Source of the DNA: Hevea brasiliensis
Lineage: Eukaryota > Streptophyta > Magnoliopsida > Malpighiales > Euphorbiaceae
Reading direction: 5' to 3'
DNA: 64,000 nucleotides
NCBI RefSeq assembly: GCF_030052815.1
Contig: NW_026614837.1
Span: 40,324-104,323, forward strand
Under the pieces are notes generated by a model. It was not told the DNA's origin, did not search any database, and saw only the letters and a list, made by a program, of their open reading frames with translations. Positions 1 through 11,932 of the stretch are shown one piece after another (the first letter of the stretch is position 1; the number at the start of each line of letters is the position of its first letter). A program made the translations under genes and the position numbers.

Positions 1-2
1 CT

Positions 3-1245
3 GTTAGAGTGTTATTGTCTCTTGCAGCAAATTTGGACTGGCCTTTACATCAACTTGATGTGTAGAATGCCTTTCTCCATGGTGATCTTGAAGAAGAAGT
101 CTACATGGACATTCCACTCGGCTATATAGTCTCTCTAGAAACCAAATTTGTATGCAAATTGGAAAAGGCACTATATGGACTAAAACAGTTCCCTCGGGCA
201 TGGTTTGGTCGATTCATCTCTGCTATGAAAAAATATGGCTATTATCAAACTAATTCAGCTCACACACTTTTCCTAAAGCATAGACAAGGAAAGGTAACTG
301 CTTTACTTGTTTACGCTGACGACATGATTATCACAGGAGATGATGTTGAGGAAATCTCCAAATTACAAGAGCAATTGTCTGCTGAATTCAAAATGAAGGA
401 CTTAGGTGGGCTTAAATATTTTCTAGGGATAGAGGTGGCAAGATTGAAAGGAGGCATATTTCTTTCTCAAAGAAAATATGTGTTAGATTTCTTAGCAGAA
501 GTAGGACTGGTGGATTGCAAACCAGCAGATACTCCAATTGTTCAAAATCATGGACTTGGGTTATGTTCTAATCAAGCACCAGCTGACAAAGGAAGATACC
601 AAAGACTAGTAGGTAAGCTAATTTATTTGTCACATATTCGCCCTAACATTGTATATGCTGTGAGCATAGTAAGTCAGTTCATGCACTGTCCGAGGGAGAA
701 TCATATGGATGCAATTTTTCAGATTTTACACTATCAAAATGTTCACCAAGAATGGTCATCTAAATATTGAAGGTTATACGGATGCGGATTGGGTAGGGAA
801 TGTCATGGATCAAAAATCAACCTCAGGATATTTCACTTTCGTGGGAGGAAATTTGGTTACATGGAGAAGCAAGAAACAAAACGTGGTGGTGTTGTTAAGT
901 GCTGAAGCTGAATTCAGAGGTATGGCTAAAGGACTATGTGAGCTTCTCTGGCTTTGGAAACTATTAACAGATATTGGTTTTTGTCCTAGTTCTGAAATGA
1001 GTTTATTCTGTGACAACAAGGCTGCCATTGATATATCTCACAACCCCGTTCAACATGATCGCACAAAGCATGTTGAAGTAGATAGGCATTTCATAAAACA
1101 GAACCTTGATGAGAAAATCATTCAATTTCCATTTGTCAGATCAGAAGACCAGCTGGCAGATGCACTCACTAAGGCAGTGTCCAGTAAAAAATTTCATGAC
1201 TCACTTGACAAGTTAGGTGTTAGAGATATCTTTGCACCAACTTGA
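3..1245 (+). pseudogene. Ty1/copia pol fragment: reverse transcriptase and RNase H
   Basis: This is the 3' part of a copia polyprotein; the 5' part lies left of the window. The reverse transcriptase reads from base 3 with a stop at 63-65, where the family usually has a lysine codon before NAFLHGDL. It then continues with ALYGLKQ..RAW and the catalytic YADD at 312-323. The frame changes near 730, before RNase H. RNase H shows YTDADW, a SAEAEF motif, the FCDNKAA aspartate and the HVEVDRHFI and LADALTK tail, and ends with a TGA at 1243-1245. Reverse transcriptase copies element RNA into DNA and RNase H removes the RNA strand. The stop and the frameshift mean this copy cannot make the enzyme. Neighbouring sequence to the right is its polypurine tract and 3' LTR. 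Confidence 0.95.
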
Positions 1246-1252
1246 GAGGGAG
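1244..1252 (+). other. copia polypurine tract
   Basis: A GAGAGGGAG run lies between the end of the RNase H frame and the TGTTGGC start of the 3' LTR. This is the usual priming site for plus-strand DNA synthesis in copia elements. Confidence 0.75.
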
Positions 1253-1453
1253 TGTTGGCATGAGTCATCAGAATTAATGTATATAGAAACTACAGCTGTA
1301 GAGATTCCTTGGTTTTCAAGGACATGCTTAAATTTAGCCTTACATCTTGTATAGCCATATATATCTTCTTAAACTCTCTCTTTGTACCTGTATATATTGG
1401 ATATAAATGATGAATGAAATGTAGATCTGATTGCTATCTTTAATAGTAACACA
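1253..1453 (+). repeat. copia 3' LTR, about 200 bp
   Basis: The unit starts TGTTGGCATG directly after the polypurine tract and ends near GTAACACA (CA at 1450-1451 or 1452-1453). It contains TATATATC- and TATATATT-like stretches and ATGAATGAAATG near the end, as in short copia LTRs. The matching 5' LTR is outside the window, so the exact right end is set only by the CA dinucleotide and by the resumption of a gypsy-type LTR sequence. Confidence 0.7.
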
Positions 1454-3787
1454 TTTTCATAATTGTTGAAATAAGTTCAATGCTTAAGAAACATAATGCA
1501 TAAAGAAAATAAACCCATTTAATGCAAGGAAATATGCAAAACATTATAAATGGGAAACTAGTTGTGCACAAACCTCTTTGTTGACTTAGTTTACTCCAAT
1601 TTTCGTTTTTTCTTCGAAGATCTCTTTCCAACTGAAACACATAAATTTAAAGTACTTCAGTATCTATTCAATCCATTTCCAATAATTAATTCCAATAATT
1701 TCTTTGCAGACTTATCCTACTCATTACGGTTTTTAAATTCGATCCTTTACATTTTTGTGTATGGTGACACTATTTATGGCACTATTCAAGTCAAAATATT
1801 GACTTTTTCATACTTAAGGGGTATGTTAATTCTGATGACACTCACATACCACATTTTGAGTGTCAAATTGGTTGGCATTGGTTGCCATTTCAATTTCTAA
1901 GCTTCCTAAGAGACATTGTAAATTTTCAGTTTTAGGTCACTGTATTCTACTGTTCCATTAGTCTAGTTACTGTAGGAATTTGGCTAAATGTCCATCATCA
2001 AAGTTGTTCCTTATTGTCTTAGCTTTAATTCTGTTTTTGAATCACTCCATTTGGAGTTTTGTAGCTCAAGTTATGCCTATTTTTCTAAGGCTGGCCAGAT
2101 TGGTTACAATCTAGAATTCTGGGCAAATTCTTGGTTCTGGCAGTTTTGGTGACCCAAATTTGGGTGACAATTCGACTTGATTATTGACAGAATTTGGGCT
2201 GGTGTTCTTCATGAAAGTTGTAGTACTATGTCATAGCTTTCTAATGGTTCAAAAATCAGGTCATTTGGACCTTCCTAGGCTAAGTTATGGCAATTGTTCA
2301 TTTGGTCATTTCTGTATAGTGGCAGTGTGCCAAATCCAGGTTTGACCTAATTGTTCACTAACTTAAAGTCATTTTCAGGGCAGGGTTTCTACATGAAAAT
2401 GGTGGCATTATGTGTCTACTTTTATTTCCAATTGGCCTCACACCAATTGGAGTGGCAGATTTACAGTTTGGTCCTCTAAGTGGACCAAGGTCTGGCTGTT
2501 CAAATTTAGACCCTTACCAATCCGAATTTGGTTTCACTTCCCACCATTCTAACACACCCTAATTGGTTTCAATTGACCACTTTGAGTCTCAATTAGGTTA
2601 ATTTGTCTCAATTTCAAAAATCTCTAATTTTTTCCCACTTTCTAAGTGCCATAAACCCTAATTTCACAATTTGTACAAATCATTCAAATTAAAGCTTACA
2701 AACTACTTCCACCTACTTAATTAAGCCTAATTACATGTTCAATTTAAATAAATATCATCATACCCTAAGGGACTATGGCTGGCCGAAATTGGCACCTTCA
2801 CCATCAAGCATGATTTTCTTAAATTTTCATGTTATCTCAACTTCTTCACACTTAAATGCATCAAATGTATAAGGAGAAAGCTTGGAGCTAACTTACCTCA
2901 CTTGATCACTTTGAACTTCCAATTCTCCAATTTTTCTTTAATTTCACTTCTCCCAATCTCTTTCTTGAAGCTTAATTTGAAGACTGCTACAAGTTTTGTA
3001 AGGAATTTATGGGGTAATTTAAGGGTATAAAAGCTCAAAGTGAGCTTTAATGGAGGACTAAGGAAAGAAAGAGATGAGAGAGAGAGAGAGAGGTGCATTT
3101 CGGCAAGGAAGAGGAAGAAAAATGGGAAGTAAAAATTTTGTTTTAATTGGTCACTTTATGTTGTTATTATCCCAAAATTTAGAAAATTAAAATTATGGAT
3201 TAATGATGTCATGCTTAGGTCACACTAGTGATGTCATAATTCTTATTTTAATTTCCTTTTCTTTTCCTTTGTTTTTCCATAACTTCTTCAATTTAATTCT
3301 ATATTTTAAAATTTTAATTTCTCACATTTTATTGGACAGTTAGGCCAAGAGTCATCTCTAAGGGTGAATTGACCAATTTGCCCCTCGACGGTCTAATCCG
3401 GTTTACCAATAATTCTGTATTTCTTCCGAAACCCTGATTTAATTATTTGATCTATTTTTCAACTCTTTTCTGTGGTTTTCTCATTTTCACTAGCTTCACA
3501 ATAATTCTTAGGACTATGGTGTCACAATACCCCGTACGAAATTAAGATTTTGACTGATCTCACAGTCACTTCCCGATGCGGTCACCCATCGCTGTGACCC
3601 CCGGCTCATTTAACCTTTTATGTTCTATTTTTCTGATCTGTATTTACCCTTCTGGTAATCACTATTAATTTTTATTCAAGCCTTTTCTGGGTGACTTAAA
3701 TATGATTCTAATCCTCTTAATTGTCCGGACCGACACCGGTTATCGGAACAATGATTTGCATAAGACTATGTATGTAGGGGTGTTATA
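1454..3787 (-). repeat. Gypsy-type long LTR, copy A (5' truncated by copia insertion)
   Basis: This is the same family as the solo LTRs at 5,346-9,126 and 22,832-26,540. It shares the GTGCACAAACCTC block (about 1,563), a 'not aligned to codons' block of GGTCATTT/GACC motifs, and the terminal block with CCGACACCGGTTATCGGAACA (3,731-3,750) followed by GGGGTGTTA. In the minus orientation the first bases would be TATAACACCCC, one change from TGTAACACC in copy B. The part homologous to the far end of copies B and C is missing at 1,454. That is where the copia LTR begins, so the copia element apparently inserted here and the remainder lies to its left, outside the window. Copy A interrupts the CACTA sequence at 3,788. 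Confidence 0.8.
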
Positions 3788-4251
3788 GATCAACAGAATC
3801 ACTTGAAGAGCGGGATGATGACGCCATCTGCTTCATCATATGCTTAATCTCCTCCTGCATAGAATGAAACTGCTCTTCACTCTATTTTCTGAGGTGTGAT
3901 ACCTCCTCTTTAACGCATTGCTGGAGAATTTACTCTTGATTTTCCCTCATGTGCATGATCTCCTCCTCAAGCACACTAATGTGCTCGATCTCCTCCTCAA
4001 GCACACTAATGTGCTCATCAGCAACATGATCTATCACTGTAGCTATCCTGCGTGAAGTGGCAGAGCTGCTGAATGAGTCTAGGTACAAAGTTGAAGCATG
4101 AGAGCCCAAACCGTAAACGCGCCACTTCTTCTCTCCACCCTCAATAGCCAAGTATAGGCAATTCACATTGACTGAAATCTCCTCTAAATCGTCATCTTGT
4201 GAGTTCAAAGTAGCATCAGTTGTAGCAACCGCCACCATAGCCTCCATTGGA
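3788..4251 (-). pseudogene. CACTA second gene, 3' exon
   Basis: In the minus strand this exon follows an acceptor ending GCAAG near 4,252 and encodes an acidic, coiled-coil-prone tail. The tail contains a perfect tandem repeat of HISVLEEEI (about 3,957-4,010), then a stop, then EEIKHMMKQM-like sequence running to the border of LTR copy A at 3,788. Plant CACTA elements typically carry a gene with a Transposase_24 domain followed by such a heptad-rich tail. The stop at about 3,930 and the LTR insertion show that the copy is dead. It joins the exon at 4,955-5,248 through an intron. Confidence 0.7.
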
Positions 4252-4954
4252 TCTTGCATATAATTATTAGAGTTAATAATTAATTACAAGTAATAATGAA
4301 ATTAGGAAAATGAAATTTAAAAATTTCAGTATATAAATTTAATAATTAAGAAAATTTCTACAAAGTATCGTCTGTAACAGGACATATCATACCTACTAAT
4401 GAATGCAAAATAATGCTCCTGCATATAAAATAATACTTCCAATATCCTCCTTATACCATCCATAACATTTATGCACAAACACAAGCACTTCTAAAACATT
4501 AACAATATAGCTCAATTTATAATAGTTAATCAACAATATTACATTGAATCATATTACTCTTACATTAATTTTGGAAATGAAATATAAATATTAATACAAA
4601 TAACAATAAATGTGAAAAATTAAATATATACAACAATTTAAAATCTTAATAATTAACAAAATTTCGACAGAGTATCATTTGTACAAAAACATGTCGTACT
4701 TGTCATAAAGGCAAAAAAATGTTTATGCTATTAAAATAATACTTCTAATATTCTCCTTATACCACCCAAAACTACATAATTTACTCGCAAACCCAAGCAC
4801 TTCTAAAACATTCATAAGATACAGATAATAGTAAAAATGAAATAAAATTTAATAATAAAATTTAATAACAATAACAATATAATATATTCATAATAATCCA
4901 AATGAAAAAAAAAAATAAAAGTTAATTAATGAATTTAAAAGTGGAATGCAATAC
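4252..4954 (-). other. Intron of the CACTA second gene, with an internal direct repeat
   Basis: This is a 703-base AT-rich stretch between a donor at 4,953-4,954 (minus GTATTG) and an acceptor near 4,252. It contains two diverged copies of a block of about 150 bases, at roughly 4,360-4,510 and 4,667-4,825. Each has a CTCCTTATACCA core followed by AAGCACTTCTAAAACATT. No coding signal was seen. Confidence 0.6.
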
Positions 4955-5345
4955 CATTTTCAAACTGTGCTCCAGAGTAGACATAGAATCACTAGTATGC
5001 TTGCTTAAACCAGTGCCTAGACTACCAGTCTCGCTACACCTATTTTGAGCAACGATACAGGATTTGGCAATCCACTCTGGAGTGGACCAGTGTGCCATCC
5101 AGCTATCCCATACATCTTGTGCAACACCTGTAGGTTTTGTTCCTTTCTTCCGCCGAGTGTACAATTTCTTATTATACAGGAAAGATGCCACTTTATGCCA
5201 AGTATCTTTAATTATGCCATCATCAATTGCATTCCATTGATATTTTTTCTAAAAAATAAATATTTTGATTATTAAAATAATTATATGAATAACAGTAAGT
5301 TTATATATATATTTGTTAGAAATAAATAACACTTACCATAAATTC
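4955..5345 (-). pseudogene. CACTA second gene, Transposase_24-like domain
   Basis: Minus-strand exon 4,955-5,248 encodes KKYQWNAIDDG, a long basic helix, VWDSWMAHWSTPEW, AKSCIVAQNR and SKHTSDS. This is the W..W..PE..KS...NR..SKHT pattern of the plant Ptta/En/Spm (Transposase_24) family, thought to be DNA-binding accessory proteins of CACTA elements. An intron (5,249-5,336; donor GTAAGTG, acceptor TTTTTTAG) separates it from a 9-base exon end at 5,337-5,345. The reading then continues on the far side of the 3.8-kb solo LTR at 9,127. The exon itself has no stop, so much of the decay is in flanking parts. Confidence 0.85.
5341..5345. repeat. Target-site duplication AATTC (left)
   Basis: AATTC directly precedes TGTAACACC. 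An identical AATTC follows the other LTR end at 9,127-9,131. Confidence 0.9.
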
Positions 5346-8300
5346 TGTAACACCCCTATTTGCACAGCTTGGCATATGTTACTGTTCCGATGATCGGTAC
5401 CGGTCCGGACAATTAAGAGGACTAGAACTATGTTTAAGACAACTAGAAAAGCCCTGATTGAAAATAAATAGATGGAAAAGTAAAAATAAGAAAAACAGAA
5501 CATAAAAGGTTAAATGAGCCGGGAGTCATAGCGATGGGTGACCTTCCTGGGAAGTGACTGCGAGGTCAGTCTAAACTCAAATTTTGAACTGTAAAATATG
5601 ACGCCGCGGTCCTTAGGACTATTGCAAACATAGTGGAAAAGAGAAAATCATAGAAAATAATTTTTAAGCAGGTCAAATAAATAGGTCAGGGATCCGGAAG
5701 AAATATCGAATAACTTCTAAACCGGATTGAACTAGCGAGGGCAATTTGGTCAATTCACCCCTAGAGCTGATTCCAGACCTAACTGTCTAATAAAATTGGA
5801 GAAAAGAAAATTTCGGGATCAAGAATTAAATTAAAGAACTAATGAAAAAATAAATGCAAAAGAAAAAGAAAATTGAAAAAGTTTATTACATCACCTTTAT
5901 GACATCATCATGATGTCAAAACTAATTTTAATTTTCCTACATAAATTGACCAAGTCAAAAGCAATTTTAAAAGACATAAAATACCTAAAAAAAGAAAAGA
6001 AAAATCATTTTCTTCTTCTTCCACCCAAGTGTGCCGCCCCTCCTTTCTCTTAAATCACCATTGTAGCACCACTATGAAAGCTTGAGTTTAAGCTTTCTTT
6101 CAACCACTTAAACCCACTTTGACCCCAAAATAATCCATAAAAACTTGTTAGATCAACTTGAGAAAGCTTTAGAGGAAGGAAAGAAAAGAAGAAAAGGAAG
6201 AAATTGAGGAGTTGAACATCAAAGTTAAGGTTAGTAGTTTAAATTGAAAATTTGATGTTTAATGTTTATGTTTTTAGTGTAAATAACATAGACCTTAACT
6301 TAAAAATTAAAAGAAAACTATTATGGGGAACCAAATAGAAATTTCAGCCAGCTAGGATTAGAGTTTGAAATGAATGAGTTTAATGGTTTTGAATGATTAT
6401 TTGGGATGAATTAAGTGTATAGATGTTGATTATGTACTTTAAATTCATTAATTGAATGAATTGTGTAAGTTAGGGTTCTTGGCACTTAAGGTTTGGGAGA
6501 AAAATTGTAAAAAATGGTCAATGGATGTAAATGACCTTATTTTAGTTGAAAAATGGTCAATTGTGACCATTTGTGGTGTGTATGAATTGTTGGAACCAAG
6601 TTCCAATTCGGATTGGTGAGGGTCAATCTGTAGGCAGCTTGACCTAGGTCCATTTCAGGGACCAAAACTGAAAATTTACCAACCCAATTGGTGTGAGGCC
6701 AATTGGGAATGAAACTAGACACAAAATGGCACACTTTTCATTTTGGAATCATGCCCAGAAAATGACCATAACTTAGTGAACAATTAGGCCAAATCCGGAT
6801 TAGGGCACACTGACCTATACAAAAATGACCAAATGAACAGTAGTTACGTAAATGACCATAACTTGATCTAGGAAGGTCCAAATGACCTAAATTTTTACCA
6901 GTAGAAAGCTGAGACATAGACCTACAACTTTCATGAAGAAATAAAACCCAAATTTTGACCATAACCTGTTTGAAAATCCACCTGTAGTCAACACACCAAA
7001 ACTGCCAGAACCAAGAAAGTGCCCAGAATTCTGGGTTTGAACTAATCCGGCCAGTCTTAGGAAAATGGCCATATCTTGGGCTAAAAAACTCTAAATGGAG
7101 TGATTCAAAAAGGGAATTAAAGCTAAGACAGTAAGGAATAACTTTGATGAAGGAAAGTTAGCCAAATTTTCACTATAAACATACCAATGGAACAGTACAA
7201 ACAAGTAACCCAAAACTGAAATTTTGAGATTTAACGCTAATAGGCTTTGAATTGAATTTGGCAATCAATGCCAACAAAAATATGACTCAAAATGTGGTAT
7301 GTGGGTGTAATTAGAATTAGCATATCTAATTAGTATGAAAAACTCAATATTTTGACCAAATGGTCAAATGAATAGTAATCACAATTACACTAAGTACAAA
7401 GGACTCAATTTTATGGGGTAAATTAAGTGTATAAAATTTAATCATTGAATTTATTAATTAGAAATAAATTGAATAGATATTGAAACACTCTAGTTATGTG
7501 TTTTAGTGGGAAAGGAGCTCTCCAAGGAAGGAGGAGGAATGGAGCCAAGACAAGTCTAGATAAGAGGTTTGTGCACAACTAACTCTTTTATTATTTTTCC
7601 CTTCCATATTGATTTGAATAAATTTATTGTATGATTTATGATTTTTGTTGTGTTGAGAATTTTAACTTGTTGAATGAAATTGTATATATTAAATGTAAAT
7701 TTTCTTATGCATTTAAGGATTTATTGCATGGGTTTGAGGATTATAAATTTTAAGTTTGATGTGTTGCCAACCTTGAGCATGAATTTATAATAATTAAATA
7801 TGTTAATAGTTTGTAAACACTTTTGTAAATAGAAATTGTTTTGAATATAATTTGAAACCACAGTTGACATGGCAATATGTTTTGAATTTCTCATTAGCTT
7901 GTCTAGTGAGATATCTTCTCTACTAGATGGGGTGAGTTCCTTCCTCTCTGGCTTGCCAGTTGGGGAAGAGTTTGGATGAATACTCATATATACTAGCTAG
8001 TCTTTGTTCCTCCCTTTTAGCCTCGATTATTGGGAGAGTTTGAAATGTCGTAGTGTACAACATGGCATCTATTATGAATTTTGGGTCATGGGTTCAACTG
8101 TGTGAATTGTTGGCAACGCCCTTTAAATTATGCATGGTTTGATAAATTGTGGTTGAAATAAATAATTTGTTAGTGATTCAAAATATTTTTGTATTGTTTC
8201 GGGATTTAAAAGAAATATAGATAAATAAGTACTATTTGATTAAAATGTTATTCAAATAAATAATTTGCATGAATGAAAATATTGATTTCTGAATGTTATG

Positions 8301-9126
8301 AATTTTGAAGAATTTAGAAATTTTAAATTTTTATTTGTTATGAATTGTCAAAGCATAACTTGTATTAAGTTTTAAATTATTAGTTTGTGCACCACTGAGT
8401 TCACCACTCAGCGATAGCTTTATATGCTGTCGCAGATGAAAGAAAATATAGAGCAGCTGAGCGAGGTTACTGAAAGACACAATGAGACTATCTTCGGGTA
8501 TATCATAGGTATACCCTTGTACATTAGATTTTGATGTAATTCTATAATTATATGTATATAATTTTATTTGAGCAATTGTATCAACTCTTTTGTAATACAC
8601 TTTTGGAATGTAATCAAATACAAATTATTGTAATATTATTTTGAGATTTTTTTGTACTTATAAAGTTTTGTACTATTAAATTTTTAATGCTCCCATGAAT
8701 GTAAATATTAATTTTGTTACCTTAATGAGATGTTTCAATATTTGATTTAATTTAAACGGTGTATTGAGTTGCTTGTGCTGATTTGTGAAATAAAATTGAA
8801 TAATGGAGTTGTAGTTGAGAAATATATTGGAAGTGTCTTTCTTTTTAGGTTTTGAAGAACTATTTTCTCAAAATATAGACGGCACTCTGCCAAAATTTTT
8901 GTAAAAATTGCTGAGATTTTAAATATCTAAAAATTTAATTTATGTTTGGACTTTAAATAAAGGTTTTTAATATCTAAAAAAAATTTACCCACCAATTTAA
9001 AAATGAACGAAAATTGTTTTAAAATCCCTTGTAGTATATTTAATGGGTTACCGGTAGGCGAAGTACGATAATTCATTAGGTGTACTACGGGAGCATGTTA
9101 CATCTTACAAGGAGTAGGGTGTGACA
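5346..9126 (+). mobile_element. Gypsy-type solo LTR, copy B (3,781 bp)
   Basis: The unit runs from TGTAACACCCC to GGGTGTGACA, has the LTR-type TG..CA ends with a 9-bp imperfect terminal inversion, and is flanked by a perfect 5-bp duplication AATTC. There is no primer site, polypurine tract, gag or pol, so it is a solo LTR, the normal product of recombination between the two LTRs of a full element. Plus orientation is inferred from the TGTAACACC start and from the CACTGAGTTCACCACTCAG block at about 8,393, which resembles LTRs of Tekay-type chromoviruses. Copies A and C are in the opposite orientation. Short open frames inside it are not conserved. The insertion splits a codon of the CACTA second gene. 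Confidence 0.88.
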
Positions 9127-9514
9127 AATTCCTACCAATAAAAGTCATGAGTAGATGGAGAGACATCCTTCCATGTGCAACTAGTAGCATCTTATCGCTC
9201 CCTGAAGGTGCCCATGATATGGGTCAAGATAGTATGACCATTAGGAATGAACCTAAAAAGAAAAAGACTAAAAATTAACATTTTCCATCATATTTAAAAC
9301 TGAATCCCTTGAATTGTTTATGTTAAGAAATAAGACATATAAAGTAAAATAATTTTACTTACTTTCCTATTACAACTCTGATCATAATCCGGTTAGATGG
9401 GTATGAGCCAAGAGTAGAACTAATAAAAGCATCTAGAGTTCCAAGAAATAATGCTAACAAACTACTTATATGTCTAGGTGTCAAGCTAGGAAAACCACCT
9501 TCGTCTGTCATTTC
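9127..9514 (-). pseudogene. CACTA second gene, 5' exon
   Basis: The minus strand reads FIPNGHTILTHIMGTF, a stop, TWKDVSPSTHDFYW, another stop, then EF. It joins, after removal of LTR copy B, to the exon at 5,337-5,345. An H.FYW.EF segment followed by KKYQW is characteristic of the N-terminal part of CACTA Transposase_24 proteins. Two in-frame stops mark it as a pseudogene. Bases 9,240-9,514 continue upstream CACTA sequence with no clear frame; an LTR-type unit begins at 9,515. Confidence 0.75.
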
Positions 9515-9910
9515 TGTCGCAAGGTGTTTTGCGGTCGCTTGAGCGAACCCTCATCGAAGTGGGAAAGAGTGAGGAGTCGCCACCTTAGTTTTGAGGGAAA
9601 CTAAAGAAAACCATTTGTGAAAATAGATTGAAATGAAACCACTTCAAGACAGAGATTCTAGGTTCGGGGTCCGTAAACGGGTGGGGAAGGTGTTAGCACC
9701 CCACCTCGTCCCTCAATAAGGGCAAGTAGATTTAACTTCGCGTTCTTCATAAATTAGTTAGGAGGGCTTGGATGGAAATGTTAATCCTTTTGTCAAAAGG
9801 AAATTTTAATTTTTCACTAAATTCGGATCACCAAGATACATAAGTAAATGAGATAACCTTAGTGAGTTACTGTTGTATGTTAATTTTATTTGAAAGGAAT
9901 ATTTTATTAA

Positions 9911-10240
9911 AATTTAATTTAAGAATCGGATAAGAACTCTTCTCCGAACTCTTTAATATTTATTAAAATTCTGAGTTGAGACCGGATAAGAACTCTCCTC
10001 CGATCTCTATTTAATATTTATTAAAATTTTGATTTGAGACCGGATAAGAACTCTCCTCCGATCTTTATTTAATATTTATTAAAATTTTGAATTGAGACCG
10101 GATAAGAACTCTCCTCCGATCTCTATTAAGTATTTATTAAAATTTTGAATTGAGACCGGATAAGAACTCTCCTCCGATCTCTATTAAGTATTTATTAAAA
10201 TTTTGAATTGAGACCGGATAAGAACTCTCCTCCGATCTCT
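9911..10240 (+). repeat. 58-bp tandem repeat, six units
   Basis: The core CGGATAAGAACTC starts at 9,927, 9,983, 10,041, 10,099, 10,157 and 10,215, giving spacings of 56, 58, 58, 58 and 58. Each unit also carries TCCGATCTC and TATTTATTAAAATT. The last four units are nearly identical while the first is most diverged, as in arrays grown by unequal exchange inside LTRs. Confidence 0.9.
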
Positions 10241-11836
10241 TCGAAATTTGATCACAGCTATATATCTTAAGAGCCTAAGTTTAAGAGTTCTAGTATTTAA
10301 AGATGCCAAGGGTCGTAATAAGGCTTCCTTTAACTTATTGGTACTTTGTGACTAAATAAGGGATGCCGGACTGAATTTTACCGACCTCCCATGTGGTCGC
10401 CTTACCAGTATTCCCTCTGTTCCATTTTACTCATCTGAGATTTGATCTTTATTCCGTCTTATGGTGTTATGCCGGCCTATCTTCTACGTCAGCCTAGTGA
10501 TTCAATTTAGCTATTTCCCCTGACGTGTTATTTAGACCCTCTTTTTTCAAAGAGACCCCTAAAATACAGTTACCTATTTTTATCCTAACCACTTATATAT
10601 TATTCAGGACTAGATGACTTGCGTTCCAAAATAATAAAGATCAACAAAAATATGATTTGGCCGACGCAGAAGCCAACTGAAGCACGACCTACCTTTGCAT
10701 TTTCAAGTGTGATATGACCTTAAAGAAAATAACATGCATGAAAAAGAAAAAAAGGAATTACGTAAAATAAGAACTAAATAAAATGGCAATATGAACACTG
10801 ACCTGTAAGAAGTCGGATCTAGTGAGCTAACTACAGAATCACAGAACGTAATAAAATCGCAAGTTGGTAGCCAGGAGACTAAGGTCCGCCTTGGAACAAA
10901 GAGTACTTCACTAAATGCAATCGAGTCAGAATTATACCCGAGTTTAAATGAGATTGAACATGGACGACGGAAATAAAAATACAGATAACCAGGAACTGAA
11001 AAATGGGAATGCTACTGGATAATGAACGAGCTGAAAATGAAAAGTTCCAGTGTTCAAAATCTTTTAAGAAAACACTTCAGGAAACTGGTTCCAAAAGCTC
11101 TTCTTATGAAAGCAGAGTAATAATCTGAATTAAATTTCAGAGTTCTTCCACTATAGTAACAACCTTCTTTTTTTTTCGTCCCCTTGAACAGTTTTCATGC
11201 AAGTATTTATAGGAACCGGGTGCTCTCCATGAAGGGTCAAGATCTATTTTGAGGGAGATGGAGGGTCAGGATTCCAAAGGACATGATCGGATGCTTGAGA
11301 ATTAAAGTGAATCAAAATGAACGGCCGAGATCATTCTCAGGATACTTGTCCTTTTCTTCTTCTAATCTGACGGTCCGAAACTTCGTTGACCTGGACGATC
11401 CAAGGGCTGGGAATAAAAGGCGCCGGTCTTGTCGTCTTCTCTCTTGATCCAAGGGTTCCGGGTTCGTCCTTACAAGTGAGATCAACGGTGGAGATTGGGA
11501 TGTACAGGACTGTCATGACATACCCTGGCACCTGTCAGCATTGCGGGCGATTCTTAGGCGTGCGGTGGAGATCTCGTCTGCAACGCTTTAACTACCTCGG
11601 CTCTGATTCTGACGACGGTTATTTGGGATTTGTCTTATTCTTTTTGCCTTCCGATCCCTCCCCCTTTTCGATCTTCTTGACACGCTCCTATTCCGATCTC
11701 TCATGCTGATCTCCCATCTTCCGATCTCTATTATTCCGATCCCTTAATCAGCTCTGTCCGGTCAAAGCATTAATTCCTCTCGATTCCCGAAGCGTCCGCT
11801 TCGTTTTCTGCTTAGCAATAAATGCCCGTTTTCCCC
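10241..11836 (+). other. Non-coding part of the Ogre/Tat-like unit
   Basis: No convincing gene was seen here. A minor open frame at 11,386-11,709 lacks recognisable motifs. GATC-rich motifs and TTCCGATCTC become frequent after 11,640, shortly before the first TATA box. Confidence 0.5.
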
Positions 11837-11844
11837 TATATATA
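11837..11844 (+). promoter_or_regulatory. TATA box of the first internal gene module
   Basis: TATATATA sits in a CCCC..CCCC context. A CT-rich leader follows and the first ATG is at 11,933, so a start site about 30 bases downstream would give a leader of roughly 60 bases. This is a promoter by pattern only. Confidence 0.5.
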
Positions 11845-11932
11845 CCCCTGACGAAAGAGACTTTCCTTCATCCGATTTTCCTCTCTTCCTTCTTACTTTC
11901 CAGTTCTAGCTGCTCCGGCGGTCGTTCCGGCC

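Noticed and set aside
1562..1900. A 112-codon plus-strand frame
   Set aside because: It lies inside gypsy-type LTR copy A, and the homologous parts of copies B and C do not keep it open.
9911..10240. Regularly spaced repeats resembling a CRISPR array
   Set aside because: The whole 58-bp unit is repeated, with no unique spacers; this is a tandem repeat in a plant LTR-type unit.
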